The notes below the pieces were generated by a model, which was not told the origin of the DNA, searched no databases, and was given only the letters and a program-made list of their open reading frames with translations. Source: Hyphomicrobiales bacterium (GTDB lineage: Bacteria > Pseudomonadota > Alphaproteobacteria > Rhizobiales > Rhizobiaceae). Taken from it: a stretch of 64,000 nucleotides of DNA. The translations under genes and the position numbers were made by a program. Of this stretch, positions 40,195 to 48,827 are shown one piece after another (within the stretch, counting starts at the first letter, position 1; each line of letters starts with the position of its first letter). The stretch covers positions 868,001-932,000 of the forward strand of contig UBYA01000011.1 in the NCBI GenBank assembly GCA_900469615.1, read 5' to 3'.

Positions 40195-41856
40195 ATGACG
40201 ACTACGCTCGGCTTTGCCGACCTCATTCTGACCAATGGACGAATCTATACTGTCGAGCCGGCGCGGCCCTGGGCAGAGGCGCTTGCCGTCAAGGACGGCC
40301 GCATCGTGGCCATCGGAAGCCGGGCCGAGATCGAGGCGCTGAAGGGCGCGCAGACGCAGGTGGTCGACCTCGCCGGCAAAATGGCGATGCCGGGCTTCGT
40401 CGATATCCACAACCACATCATGATGGGCGGGCAGGCCGACCTGTTCGAGACCCAGATTCCCGCCGGCGCTTCCGTCGATGCGATCTGCGCCCACGTCCGG
40501 GCGCAAGCCGAAGTCGTGCCGCAAGGGCAATGGATCGTCGCCAATCAATGGGGCGCCGACATGATCACGGCGCTCAACAGCGAAGCCTCGCTCAGGAAGC
40601 TCGACGAGGCCAGCCTCGGGCACCCCGTTCTTCTGCGCGACGAGACCATGCATAATCGCTGGGTCAACGGCGAGGCGATGCGGCTGGCCGGCATTTCCGA
40701 CAATCAGCCCGATCCGCCGCAGGGCTCCTTCGGCCGCGATCCCGTCACCGGCAGGCTGACCGGTCTGCTGATCGAATCCGCTGCCGGCATCGTGGAGCGG
40801 ACGGCGGCCGAGGCTTTCACCGAGGAGATGGGCGAGGCCGCCGTGGCGCGCGCCATCGAAATCGTCAATTCCTACGGCGTGACGGCCTTCCAGGACGCCG
40901 CCTCGGTGCTGCCGATCCTCAAGGCGCTCAAGCATCTGGATGTGAAGGGCAAGCTGACGGCCTGGGCCGTGACCTCGCTGCCGCTGATCGAGCCGAGCTT
41001 CATGTTCGGCCTTTCGGGCGACGCGCTGCTGGCATTGCGGGACGACTTTCGCAGCGCGCATGTGAAGCCGAATTTCACCAAGATCTTTCTGGATGGCGTT
41101 CCCGGCGCGCGTACCGCCGCCTTCCATGATCCCTATGTTGCCGACGCCGCGCATTCCGAGGGCTATCGTGGCGAGGTGCTGGTCAGCTATCCGGATCTGG
41201 TTCGCCATATCGACAAGTCCGAGAAGCTTGGCATGGGACTGAAGATCCATTGCACCGGCGACTACTCCGTCACGGAAATGCTCGATGCGGTCGAGGCCGT
41301 CCGGCATTTCAACGGGCCGACCGATATCAAGCATCACATCGCCCATGCGAGCTACATCCGGGATGAGGATGTCGGCCGTTTCGGCCCGCTCGGCGTGGTT
41401 GCCGATCTCTGCCCGATGATCTGGTATCCGACGACCTTCCTGGAAGGTCATAAGGAGGCGATGGGCGAAGATCGCGCCACCCGCTTCTGGCCGATCGCAA
41501 GCCTGAAGGCTACCGGCGCACTGCTTGCCGGCGGGTCCGACTGGCCGGTCATTCCGATCCCAGACCCCTGGAATGGCATCGAAGGGATGGTGACGCGGCA
41601 GAACCCATCCGGCGCCTTTCCGGGTGTCTCGCTTTGGGCCGAGCAGGCGATCGATCTCGCCTCCGCGATCGAGATCTACACGCTCAATTCGGCAAAGGCG
41701 ATGCGGATCGACGGGGAAACGGGTTCGCTCGCCGTCGGCAAGTCGGCCGATATCATCGTGCTCGATCAGAACGTTTTCGACGTGCCGGCCGATCGTATCG
41801 CCGACACGAAAGTATTGACCACCTATTTCGCGGGTGAGGCCGTCTACCAGCGCTAG
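40195..41856 (+). CDS. YtcJ/AepA-like metal-dependent amidohydrolase
   Basis: 553 residues, amidohydrolase superfamily (amidohydro_3). N-terminal ADLILTNGRIYTVEPARPWAEALAVKDGRIVAIG and metal site PGFVDIHNHIMMGG (HxH); further ligands are K in FTKIFLDGVPG, H in LKIHCTGD, H in HIAHAS and D in GGSDWPV. C-terminal SLAVGKSADIIVLDQNVF closes the composite barrel. ATG 40195 is chosen because an earlier ATG at 40159 falls inside the inverted repeat. It precedes a Liv-type importer, so it may hydrolyse an amide or N-acyl amine; whether it acts inside or outside the cell is unclear, as no signal peptide is visible. Confidence 0.85.
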   Translation: MTTTLGFADLILTNGRIYTVEPARPWAEALAVKDGRIVAIGSRAEIEALKGAQTQVVDLAGKMAMPGFVDIHNHIMMGGQADLFETQIPAGASVDAICAHVRAQAEVVPQGQWIVANQWGADMITALNSEASLRKLDEASLGHPVLLRDETMHNRWVNGEAMRLAGISDNQPDPPQGSFGRDPVTGRLTGLLIESAAGIVERTAAEAFTEEMGEAAVARAIEIVNSYGVTAFQDAASVLPILKALKHLDVKGKLTAWAVTSLPLIEPSFMFGLSGDALLALRDDFRSAHVKPNFTKIFLDGVPGARTAAFHDPYVADAAHSEGYRGEVLVSYPDLVRHIDKSEKLGMGLKIHCTGDYSVTEMLDAVEAVRHFNGPTDIKHHIAHASYIRDEDVGRFGPLGVVADLCPMIWYPTTFLEGHKEAMGEDRATRFWPIASLKATGALLAGGSDWPVIPIPDPWNGIEGMVTRQNPSGAFPGVSLWAEQAIDLASAIEIYTLNSAKAMRIDGETGSLAVGKSADIIVLDQNVFDVPADRIADTKVLTTYFAGEAVYQR

Positions 41857-41905
41857 AGGGCGCGGCGAAGAGGAACGTCGCAGATAAAAAGAGAAAGGGA
41901 ACAGA

Positions 41906-43087
41906 ATGAAACCGAGATCAGCATTCATCGCTCTGGCGCTGGCCGTCGCCGGATTGGCATTCACGGGATCGTCCGCGTTCGCGGCCGGTCCGACCTGCAA
42001 GAGCGGGCCGATCAGGATCGGCGCCGTCTCGACCGTTACGGGCGTGGTCGACTTTTCCGACGCGCCGAAGGCGACCAAGGCTGTCTTCGAGCAGCTGAAC
42101 GAAGCGGGCGGCATCAACGGTTGCAAGATCGAATATTCGCTTGCCGACGACAAGGGCGATCCGCAGGTTGCAGCCCAGGCAGCACGCGACCTGATCGACA
42201 ACAAGGGCGTCGTTGCGCTCGCGGGCAGCGCGAGCCTGCTCGACTGCGCCGTCAACGCGGGGACGTACAACCGCAACGACGTGCTCTCGGTTCAGGGTGT
42301 CGGTGTCGATCCCCTCTGCTTCAATGCACCGAGCATCTCGCCCGTGAACGTAGGCCCCTTTACGCTGACCACGGCGATGCTCGATTATGCGACGAAGAAC
42401 CTCGGGGCAAAGAAGGTCTGCGCCTTTTTCCTGATCCTCGGCGGCACGCAGGAGGCCTATGGCAACGCGGTCGCGGCATGGCAGAAGATGAGCGGCAACA
42501 ATGTCGGCCTGGTCGACATGACCCTGCCGCCGCAGGGTGATCTGACACCTTATGTCATCAAGGCGCGCGACGCCGGTTGCGATGCCGTGCTCACCAATCA
42601 GGTCGAGCCGGGCGTCGTGCAATGGGTGAAGACCGCCGATGCCCAGAAGATTTCCGGCATCAACTGGCTGTTCCTGGCGCCCGGCTATACCGAAGGCGTC
42701 GCCAAGGCGCTGGCCGACAGCAAGCAGCCGATCTACGTCGGCACAGAATGGGAACCCTATACCGAAAGCAACGAGGCGAATGCCGACTGGATCAAGACCA
42801 TGGACAAGGCCGGCCTGCCAAAGACCGCCTTTTCGCAGGGTGGCTATCTCGCGGCCAAGGTTATGATCGACACGATCTCGGGCATCGATGGCGACGTCGA
42901 CCGCGAAGCCGTGACGGCGGCGCTGAAGGCCGGCAAGGAGCTGCACTATTCCATGGCCGGCAGCCCTTATGTTTTCGGTGACGCCAGGACTCATTCGCCG
43001 ATGAAGGCCACCAAGGTCATGCAGCTTGTCGATGGCAAGTGGACCGTCAAGACGCCGGATTGGTTCACGCTGGCGAAGGCCAAGTAA
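41906..43087 (+). CDS. Liv-type ABC transporter substrate-binding protein
   Basis: 393 residues with signal peptide MKPRSAFIALALAVAGLAFT up to AFA-AGP. The mature domain starts CKSGPIRIGAVSTVTGVVDFSDAPKATKAVFEQLNEAGGINGCKIEYSLADDKGDP, a branched-chain amino acid-type periplasmic binding protein. It resembles, at low level, the binding protein encoded at 14516. First gene of a second importer, after the amidohydrolase gene. The ligand may be an amide, amine or its acyl derivative. Confidence 0.87.
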   Translation: MKPRSAFIALALAVAGLAFTGSSAFAAGPTCKSGPIRIGAVSTVTGVVDFSDAPKATKAVFEQLNEAGGINGCKIEYSLADDKGDPQVAAQAARDLIDNKGVVALAGSASLLDCAVNAGTYNRNDVLSVQGVGVDPLCFNAPSISPVNVGPFTLTTAMLDYATKNLGAKKVCAFFLILGGTQEAYGNAVAAWQKMSGNNVGLVDMTLPPQGDLTPYVIKARDAGCDAVLTNQVEPGVVQWVKTADAQKISGINWLFLAPGYTEGVAKALADSKQPIYVGTEWEPYTESNEANADWIKTMDKAGLPKTAFSQGGYLAAKVMIDTISGIDGDVDREAVTAALKAGKELHYSMAGSPYVFGDARTHSPMKATKVMQLVDGKWTVKTPDWFTLAKAK

Positions 43088-43099
43088 TGGCGCGTGTGC

Positions 43100-43129
43100 C
43101 CGGTCCTGTCCGTTCAACGGCAGGGCCGG
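43100..43129 (+). terminator. Stem-loop between binding protein and permease genes
   Basis: CCGGTCCTG (43100-43108) pairs with CAGGGCCGG (43121-43129), one G-U pair, with no T run behind. It mirrors the hairpin at 15786-15814 in the other importer, so it may hold the downstream genes at a lower expression level. Confidence 0.45.
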
Positions 43130-43193
43130 TCACCGGTCCGACGCGATGATCTGATCTGGCGAGGCACGACGTGCCCGTTTTCGGAGTTCTGTA

Positions 43194-44063
43194 ATGAACG
43201 CTCTCTTTACAGCCGCTGTGGCTGGTCTTTCCGCAGGTGGTGCCTATGCCATCCTGGGGGTCTGTGCGATTTTCACCTACCGCCTGGTGGCCGTGGTGAA
43301 TTTTACCGGGGCCGCGATCGGCGCCATGGGCACCTTCATCATGGTCGCGCTGCACGAGGCCGGCATGCCGCTGCTACCGGCCACACTGCTGGGCATTGCC
43401 GCCGGCGCCGTCGGCGGCGTGCTGATCGGCCTCGTCATGACGACCTGGTTTGCCAATAGCAACGCCTCCACCAAGGCCGCGGTGACAGCCGCGCTCCTGG
43501 TCGGCATCATCGCCATCGGCCTGCGGCTTACCGGCGGCCAGCATCCGCATTACTTCCCCGAGCTCATCGCCGGATCGGCTTTCCGCCTTGCCGGTGTCGA
43601 AGTGACCTGGGCTGCCGTCACCACGCTTCTTCTCTCGGTGGTCTTCACCGTGGTAACGGAACAGTTTCTGGCGCGCACCCGCATCGGGCTGCAATTGCGG
43701 GCTCTCTCTCAGCGGCCGATGGCGGCGGAGCTGATCGGCATTCGCGTGCGGCTGCTGGCGCTCGGCGTCTGGGCGATGACGGGTGCAGTGACCTCCTTCG
43801 CCCTCATGATCATTGCGCCGCTGCGCTCACCGGATTTTGCCTCGCTGAGCCTGCTCGTCGTGCCGGCTTTGGCCGCGGCTCTGATCGGCGCCTTCGCCAG
43901 CTTCCGGGCCGCGCTTCTCGGCGGCGTCACGATCGGCGTATTGGAAGGAGCCGTCAGCGCGGTCGATTTCGTCAGCCAGTATCGCAGCACCGTTCCGTTC
44001 ATCGTCATTCTTGCCGTCCTTCTATGGTCGCAAAGAGGAGCCCGCTGGGATGAAGCACGCTAG
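43194..44063 (+). CDS. LivH-type ABC transporter permease
   Basis: 289 residues, about eight spans. N-terminus FTAAVAGLSAGGAYAILGVCAIFTYRLVAVVNFTGAAIGAMG is LivH-like; coupling loop RTRIGLQLRALSQRPMAAELIGIRV. It starts 106 bases after the binding-protein gene and its 3' end overlaps the fused permease/ATPase gene by 14 bases. Confidence 0.86.
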   Translation: MNALFTAAVAGLSAGGAYAILGVCAIFTYRLVAVVNFTGAAIGAMGTFIMVALHEAGMPLLPATLLGIAAGAVGGVLIGLVMTTWFANSNASTKAAVTAALLVGIIAIGLRLTGGQHPHYFPELIAGSAFRLAGVEVTWAAVTTLLLSVVFTVVTEQFLARTRIGLQLRALSQRPMAAELIGIRVRLLALGVWAMTGAVTSFALMIIAPLRSPDFASLSLLVVPALAAALIGAFASFRAALLGGVTIGVLEGAVSAVDFVSQYRSTVPFIVILAVLLWSQRGARWDEAR

Positions 44064-45765
44064 TTTCCGCGCCGCCATCATGACGGTCCTCTCGCTGGCG
44101 GCTGTCGGCGCCCTTATTCTTCTGCTTCTGCCCAAATACTGGGTGTTCCTGCTCACTGCCGTTTTCATCACCGGCATTGCCCTGCAGAGCCTCGGCCTCG
44201 TCGCCGGGCGCACGGGCATGATCTCGCTCTGCCAGATGTCCTTTGCCGGCGTCGGGGCTTGGGTCACAGGCTATCTGAACGTTATCGAAGCGCCTGGCGG
44301 CCTTGTCGTCTGGATGATTGTAGGCGGCCTTGCGGCCGTGCCGGTCGGTATCGCCATCGGCCTGCCGGCGCTGCGGCTGCGCGGCATCAATCTCGCGATC
44401 GTCACACTCGGCTTCGCCGCGGCGTTCGATACCGTGCTGGCGACGATTACCTTTCCGGGGCAGACCACGTTCACGCAGGTCGTGCGGCCGTCGCTGTTCG
44501 AGGGCGATTATGGCTTCTTCATCTTCGTGCTCGTCGTCTATGGCATCATAGCGGTGGGACTGGAATTTCTCAGCCGGTCGCGGCTTGGCGCCTCCTGGCT
44601 TGCCGTTCGGCATTCCGAACGCGCCGCGGCGGCGCTCGGGGTCTCGGTCCCGCGGGCAAAGCTCAGCTCCTTTGCCATCAGCGCCTTCATTTCCGGCGTG
44701 TCGGGCGGCCTGCTAGCCGGTTATCTCGGGACGCTGGTGTCGGAAAATTTTTCGATGATGCAATCGCTGGCGCTCTTTGCCGTGGCAACGATGGTCGGCG
44801 CGCATTTCACCCTCGGGGCCGTTATCGGCGGCATGATGATCACGCTGTTTCCTGAACTCCTGCGCAGGCTCAATCTCCCGCAGGATGTCGGCAACGTCTT
44901 CTTCGCGGTCGGTGCCGTGCATGCCCTTTCCTCCGGCGAAACCATCAGCGAGAGCTGGACGCGGCTTGCGCGTAAATTGCTTCCCCGGCGCGCAGGCGTC
45001 TCCACGCACGGCCAATCGGGCCGCCTGCCGCCCGCCGCGGCTCATGAGGCGGGGCTTGCGCTGGAAATCAGCGATCTTACGGTCCGCTACGGCGCCGTCG
45101 TCGCGCTCGACAAGGTCAACCTGAAGGTGCCTGCGGGCACGGTCGTCGGCCTCGTCGGTCCGAACGGCGCCGGTAAGTCGACGATGGTCGATGCGATCGC
45201 CGGATTCCTGGCCCGTTATGACGGCTCGATCAAGTTGAACGGCAGGCCTCTGGAGGGGCTTTCCGCAACGAGCCGCGCCCGGCTGGGCATCCGTCGCACC
45301 TGGCAGACGACCCGTATCGCGCCGGAACTCAGTGTCGGCAATTACGTTCGGCTTGCTGCCGGCGCCATCAGCGACGACGAGCTCTCCGCCATTCTTCAGT
45401 GGTTCGATTGCCCGCCGGCCGATACGCCGATTACCTCCGTCGACGCCGGCACGCGCCGCCTGCTCGATGTTGCCGGGGTCGTCGCGTCGCGCGCACCTGT
45501 CATCCTTCTCGACGAACCGGCCGCCGGCCAATCCTATGCCGATGCGGTAAAGCTCGGCGAGCGGATCGCGGCCATTCCCCAGACTTTCGGCAGTGCCGTG
45601 CTTTTGATCGAGCATGACATGGATCTCGTGCGGCGCGCCTGCTCGGCGATTACGGTGTTCGATTTCGGACGCGTGATCGCCAATGGCGATCCGCAAAGCG
45701 TGCTGGCCATGCCGATCGTCCAGAAGGCCTATATGGGCATCGAACTCGAGGAGGCTGCCGAATGA
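44050..45765 (+). CDS. Fused LivM-type permease and LivG-type ATPase
   Basis: 571 residues. Residues about 1-315 are a LivM permease (TGIALQSLGLVAGRTGMISLCQMSFAGVGAW, PALRLRGINLAIVTLGFAAAF); after a polar linker, residues about 335-571 are an ABC ATPase with Walker A GPNGAGKST, Walker B VILLDEPAAGQ and IEHDMD. The signature motif is degenerate (SVDAGTRRLLDVAG). ATG 44050 follows GGAG within the end of the LivH-type gene. In the first importer these are two separate genes. The fusion is continuous with no stop or frame change in between. Confidence 0.88.
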   Translation: MKHASFRAAIMTVLSLAAVGALILLLLPKYWVFLLTAVFITGIALQSLGLVAGRTGMISLCQMSFAGVGAWVTGYLNVIEAPGGLVVWMIVGGLAAVPVGIAIGLPALRLRGINLAIVTLGFAAAFDTVLATITFPGQTTFTQVVRPSLFEGDYGFFIFVLVVYGIIAVGLEFLSRSRLGASWLAVRHSERAAAALGVSVPRAKLSSFAISAFISGVSGGLLAGYLGTLVSENFSMMQSLALFAVATMVGAHFTLGAVIGGMMITLFPELLRRLNLPQDVGNVFFAVGAVHALSSGETISESWTRLARKLLPRRAGVSTHGQSGRLPPAAAHEAGLALEISDLTVRYGAVVALDKVNLKVPAGTVVGLVGPNGAGKSTMVDAIAGFLARYDGSIKLNGRPLEGLSATSRARLGIRRTWQTTRIAPELSVGNYVRLAAGAISDDELSAILQWFDCPPADTPITSVDAGTRRLLDVAGVVASRAPVILLDEPAAGQSYADAVKLGERIAAIPQTFGSAVLLIEHDMDLVRRACSAITVFDFGRVIANGDPQSVLAMPIVQKAYMGIELEEAAE

Positions 45766-46463
45766 CCGAACTTTCCATCAAAGATCTGGTCGTCAACCGG
45801 TCCGGAATTCCGGTCATCCGGGGCGTGGATCTCACCGTGTCGAGCGGCGAGATCAGCGTTCTGCTCGGCTCGAACGGTGCCGGCAAGACCACGCTGCTCG
45901 AAAGCCTTTCAGGGATCATCCCGGCCGCGTCCGGCTCGGTCACGATGGACGGTGCGGAGCTTCTGAAGTTGCGTGCCGGCCTGCGCGCCCGCGCCGGTAT
46001 CAGCCATGTCGAGCAGGGGCGCACCGTCTTTCCGGAAATGACCACCGAGGAAAACCTGAAGGTGGCGCTCGATCCAGCCGCGAATCTTCAGGAAGCTTAC
46101 GATCTGTTTCCGGAACTGCTGCAGCGGCGCAGCATCAAGGCCGGCATGCTGTCGGGCGGCGAGCAGCAGATGCTCGTCATCGCCCGTTCGCTCCTGACAC
46201 GGCCGAAGGTGATCATGATCGACGAAATGTCCTCCGGCCTGGCGCCGGTCATCGTCAGCCGCCTGATGCGGGCGGTAAGGCAATTGGCCGATGCCGGCAT
46301 GGCGGTCATTCTGGTCGAGCAGTTTGCCGCCCTTGCGCTCGCGATCGGCAACCGGGCCTACGTGCTGCGGAGAGGGACCATCGTCTATGACGGCGATTGC
46401 ACCACGCTTGCCAATGACCCGGCGCAGCTTCATCGCCTCTATCTCGGCGACACCGCTGCCTGA
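45762..46463 (+). CDS. LivF-type ABC ATPase
   Basis: 233 residues: Walker A GSNGAGKTT, LivF-type loop GISHVEQGRTVFPEMTTEENL, signature LSGGEQQMLVIARSL, Walker B VIMIDEMSSGLAP, VEQF. Overlaps the fused permease/ATPase gene by four bases (ATGA). Completes the second importer, followed by a hairpin and then convergent hpaC. Confidence 0.87.
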   Translation: MTELSIKDLVVNRSGIPVIRGVDLTVSSGEISVLLGSNGAGKTTLLESLSGIIPAASGSVTMDGAELLKLRAGLRARAGISHVEQGRTVFPEMTTEENLKVALDPAANLQEAYDLFPELLQRRSIKAGMLSGGEQQMLVIARSLLTRPKVIMIDEMSSGLAPVIVSRLMRAVRQLADAGMAVILVEQFAALALAIGNRAYVLRRGTIVYDGDCTTLANDPAQLHRLYLGDTAA

Positions 46464-46484
46464 CGACGCAACGGCGCTCCGCAA

Positions 46485-46610
46485 TATGAGAAGGGGATGC
46501 GATCCGCAAACGCATCCGCTTTCGTTTTGCGCTCCTGGATACCCTGGCGCTTGGAGCCATTCCAGTGCGCCGCGATTTTCCGTCCGGAATTGCGTCGGAA
46601 CACGGAGACG
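46485..46610. repeat. Hairpin and rhizobial repeat between importer and hpaC
   Basis: GGATGCG (46495-46501) pairs with CGCATCC (46511-46517), followed by GCTTTCGTTTT, a possible terminator for the importer operon. From about 46551 CATTCCAGTGCGCCGCG...TTTTCCGTCCGGAATTGCG repeats the motif order of the rhizobial element seen at 8089 and 39889. Confidence 0.45.
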
Positions 46611-46646
46611 GCGTCGCCCCGCGATGTCATGAGAAGCAGGAAGGCT

Positions 46647-47159
46647 CTAGCCGCCGAAGCTGCCCGTCTGGGTCGGCACATGCACATAGTTTCGGTCGAA
46701 ATAAAGAAGGGCGTGCCCATCCTTGCGGCTGCGGATGTCCATCACTTCGCCGATGAAGATATGGTGCGTGCCGACAAGGCGTGCCTCCGTCAGGCGGCAA
46801 TCGAAGGAGACGATCGCGTCCGAAAGCGCCTGGCTGCCGGAGCGGAAGCTGACCCATTCCGCCGCGGCGTAGCGCTCCTCCATGTCGGTGCGCTGGCCTG
46901 CGAAGTAGCCGGCCAGTTCCTTGTGCTCTTGCGTCAGGACGTTGACGCAGAAGCGGCGGTTCTCGAAAAAGAGGCCGGTTTGCATCGAACGGCTGTTCAT
47001 GCAGACCAGCAGCGTCGGCGGCTCGTCGGTGACGCTGCACATGGCCGTCGCGGTGAAGCCGCCGCGACCGGCCGGGCCGTTGGTGGTGATCACGTTGACC
47101 GGCGCGCAAACCCGCGCCATGGCATTGCGGAATTCGGTTTTCGAGAGTTGTTCCTCCAT
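46647..47159 (-). CDS. hpaC: HpaC-like flavin reductase component of 4-hydroxyphenylacetate 3-monooxygenase
   Basis: 170 residues, flavin reductase-like split-barrel domain: FRNAMARVCAPVNVITTNGPAGRGGFTATAMCSVTDEPPTLLVCMN, FCVNVL, and GTHHIFIGEVMDI near the end. It supplies reduced FAD to the oxygenase encoded just upstream. ATG 47159 is chosen from family length; codons before it (to 47246) overlap hpaB. Starts 11 bases after the hpaB stop. Confidence 0.9.
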   Translation of the reverse strand: MEEQLSKTEFRNAMARVCAPVNVITTNGPAGRGGFTATAMCSVTDEPPTLLVCMNSRSMQTGLFFENRRFCVNVLTQEHKELAGYFAGQRTDMEERYAAAEWVSFRSGSQALSDAIVSFDCRLTEARLVGTHHIFIGEVMDIRSRKDGHALLYFDRNYVHVPTQTGSFGG

Positions 47160-47169
47160 GGCGGCGGCC

Positions 47170-48732
47170 TCACTCGGCGGCGTTGCGGATGGGGGAGGCA
47201 TCGCCGAGCGGCGGGAGCCAGGTGTCGCCGGTCCAGCCGTTTTCATCGTAGTCGCTCATGCAGCGATCGACCAAGGCTTCCATTTCCTTCAACCGGCCGC
47301 CGCGCTCCGCACCTTTCAGCACCTGCAGGCGGACTTCCTCAGGTGCACCGGCATAGTTGAGCTCATAAAGGGCATGGCGCCCGCCGAACTCGGTGCCTGT
47401 CGCATCCCACAACAGCTTCATGATCTTGATGCGCTCGATATGGCCCATGTCGTTGGAGCCGCGCACATATTGGGCAAGGTAACGGTCGATCTCCGGATTG
47501 CCGAAATCCTTGGCCGAGGAGGGCAGGTAGATCAGGCCGGAGGCGACGACCTTGCGTACCGTTTCGATGACGCGCGGATAGGCTTCCGACATGAAGGTCC
47601 GGTAGGAAAGGGCCGCTTCCATGTTCGGCAGCACCGCGCCATTGGCCCAGGGCTGCGGATTGTAGGCCATGGCGTTGGAGAAGGACCAGAACATGTGGCG
47701 CAACGCGATGACTTCGCCAAGCGCCGCCTGATTACCGCGGAAAGCATCGCCGCCGGTCGCGCGCAGCGCCTTGGCGAGCAGGCCGGCGAGGAAGTCGAGC
47801 TTCACGGCGAAACGCGTGCAGCCCTGGAAGCAATAGCCATGCATGAAGCCGGAAGCCGGATGGAAGGAGAGGATCTTGGCCGCATCGCGCAGCACGAGCA
47901 CATCCTCCCAGGGCACGAAGACATTATCGAGCACCAGGATCGCATCGTTCTCGTCGAACCGCGACGACAGCGGGTAGTCGAAGGGCTGCCCGACCGTATT
48001 GGCGGTCTGCTCGTAGGAAACACGGCAGAACATCTTGATGCCAGGCGCGTTCATCGGAACGATGAACATGACCGACAGCGACGGATCTTCCGTGACCGTC
48101 GCCGAGCTCTGGGCGAGGAAGTTGTAATGGGTGAGGGCCGAGGAGGTCGCCACCACCTTGGCGCCGGAAACATAGATGCCCGCATCGGTTTCCTTGGTGA
48201 TGTGGACGAAAACGTCCTTGACGGCATCGGCCGGCTTGTGGCGATCGATCGGTGGATTGACGATCGCATGGTTCATGAAGAGCACGGATTCCTGCGCGCG
48301 CTTGTGCCAGGAAAGCGCGTTGTCCTTGAATGGCCCATACCAGTCGGCATTGGCGCCGAGCGTGTTCATGAGGGCGGCCTTGTAATCGGCGGTGCGGCCC
48401 ATCCAGCCATAGGACATGCGCGCCCAGTCCGCGATGGCGCCCTGCTGGGCGACAAGCTCGGCGGAGGATTTCGCGACACGGAAGTATTTGTGCGTATAGC
48501 CGCCCGAGCCGGTATCGGTCGGCGAGGTCAGGCGATCCCTGGTCTTTTCGTCGTGCAGCGCATCGTACATACGCGCAATCGAGCGGGCCGAATTGCGCAT
48601 CGAGGGATGCGCCGTCACATCGGCGATGCGTTCGCCGTTGATGTAGACTTCGCGCCCGTCGCGCAGGCTCTCCAGATATTCGGCGCCGGTAAAAGGACGG
48701 GTCTTGTCGCTGCGGTAATCTTCAGCTCGCAT
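47170..48732 (-). CDS. hpaB: 4-hydroxyphenylacetate 3-monooxygenase oxygenase component HpaB
   Basis: 520 residues, the acyl-CoA-dehydrogenase-like FADH2-dependent hydroxylase family. It converts 4-hydroxyphenylacetate to 3,4-dihydroxyphenylacetate. Typical stretches are FTGAEYLESLRDGREVYINGERIADVTAHPS near the start, HAIVNPPIDRHKP, VSGAKVVATSSALTHYNF, and SSRFDENDAILVLDNVFVPWEDVLV. ATG 48732 follows GGGAGGA at eight bases; a start at 48756 is less likely. Divergent from the regulator hpaA, which may activate it on sensing the substrate. Confidence 0.93.
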   Translation of the reverse strand: MRAEDYRSDKTRPFTGAEYLESLRDGREVYINGERIADVTAHPSMRNSARSIARMYDALHDEKTRDRLTSPTDTGSGGYTHKYFRVAKSSAELVAQQGAIADWARMSYGWMGRTADYKAALMNTLGANADWYGPFKDNALSWHKRAQESVLFMNHAIVNPPIDRHKPADAVKDVFVHITKETDAGIYVSGAKVVATSSALTHYNFLAQSSATVTEDPSLSVMFIVPMNAPGIKMFCRVSYEQTANTVGQPFDYPLSSRFDENDAILVLDNVFVPWEDVLVLRDAAKILSFHPASGFMHGYCFQGCTRFAVKLDFLAGLLAKALRATGGDAFRGNQAALGEVIALRHMFWSFSNAMAYNPQPWANGAVLPNMEAALSYRTFMSEAYPRVIETVRKVVASGLIYLPSSAKDFGNPEIDRYLAQYVRGSNDMGHIERIKIMKLLWDATGTEFGGRHALYELNYAGAPEEVRLQVLKGAERGGRLKEMEALVDRCMSDYDENGWTGDTWLPPLGDASPIRNAAE

Positions 48733-48827
48733 CTCGTATTCCTCCCTTGAGATCATGGCCGATGCTACGTGCGAAGGGTTGCTGCGGCCATGGACAAAGG
48801 GGGCAATTCGCTGGTACTTTTTCCGGC

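Noticed and set aside
46921..48750. Plus-strand open frame of 609 codons
   Set aside because: Antisense to hpaB and hpaC, whose family matches are strong.
48754..48792. CATGGCCG / CGGCCATG inverted repeat between hpaB and hpaA
   Set aside because: Perfect 8-base arms but a 23-base spacer and GC-rich content; AraC proteins usually use direct repeats, so chance is likely.
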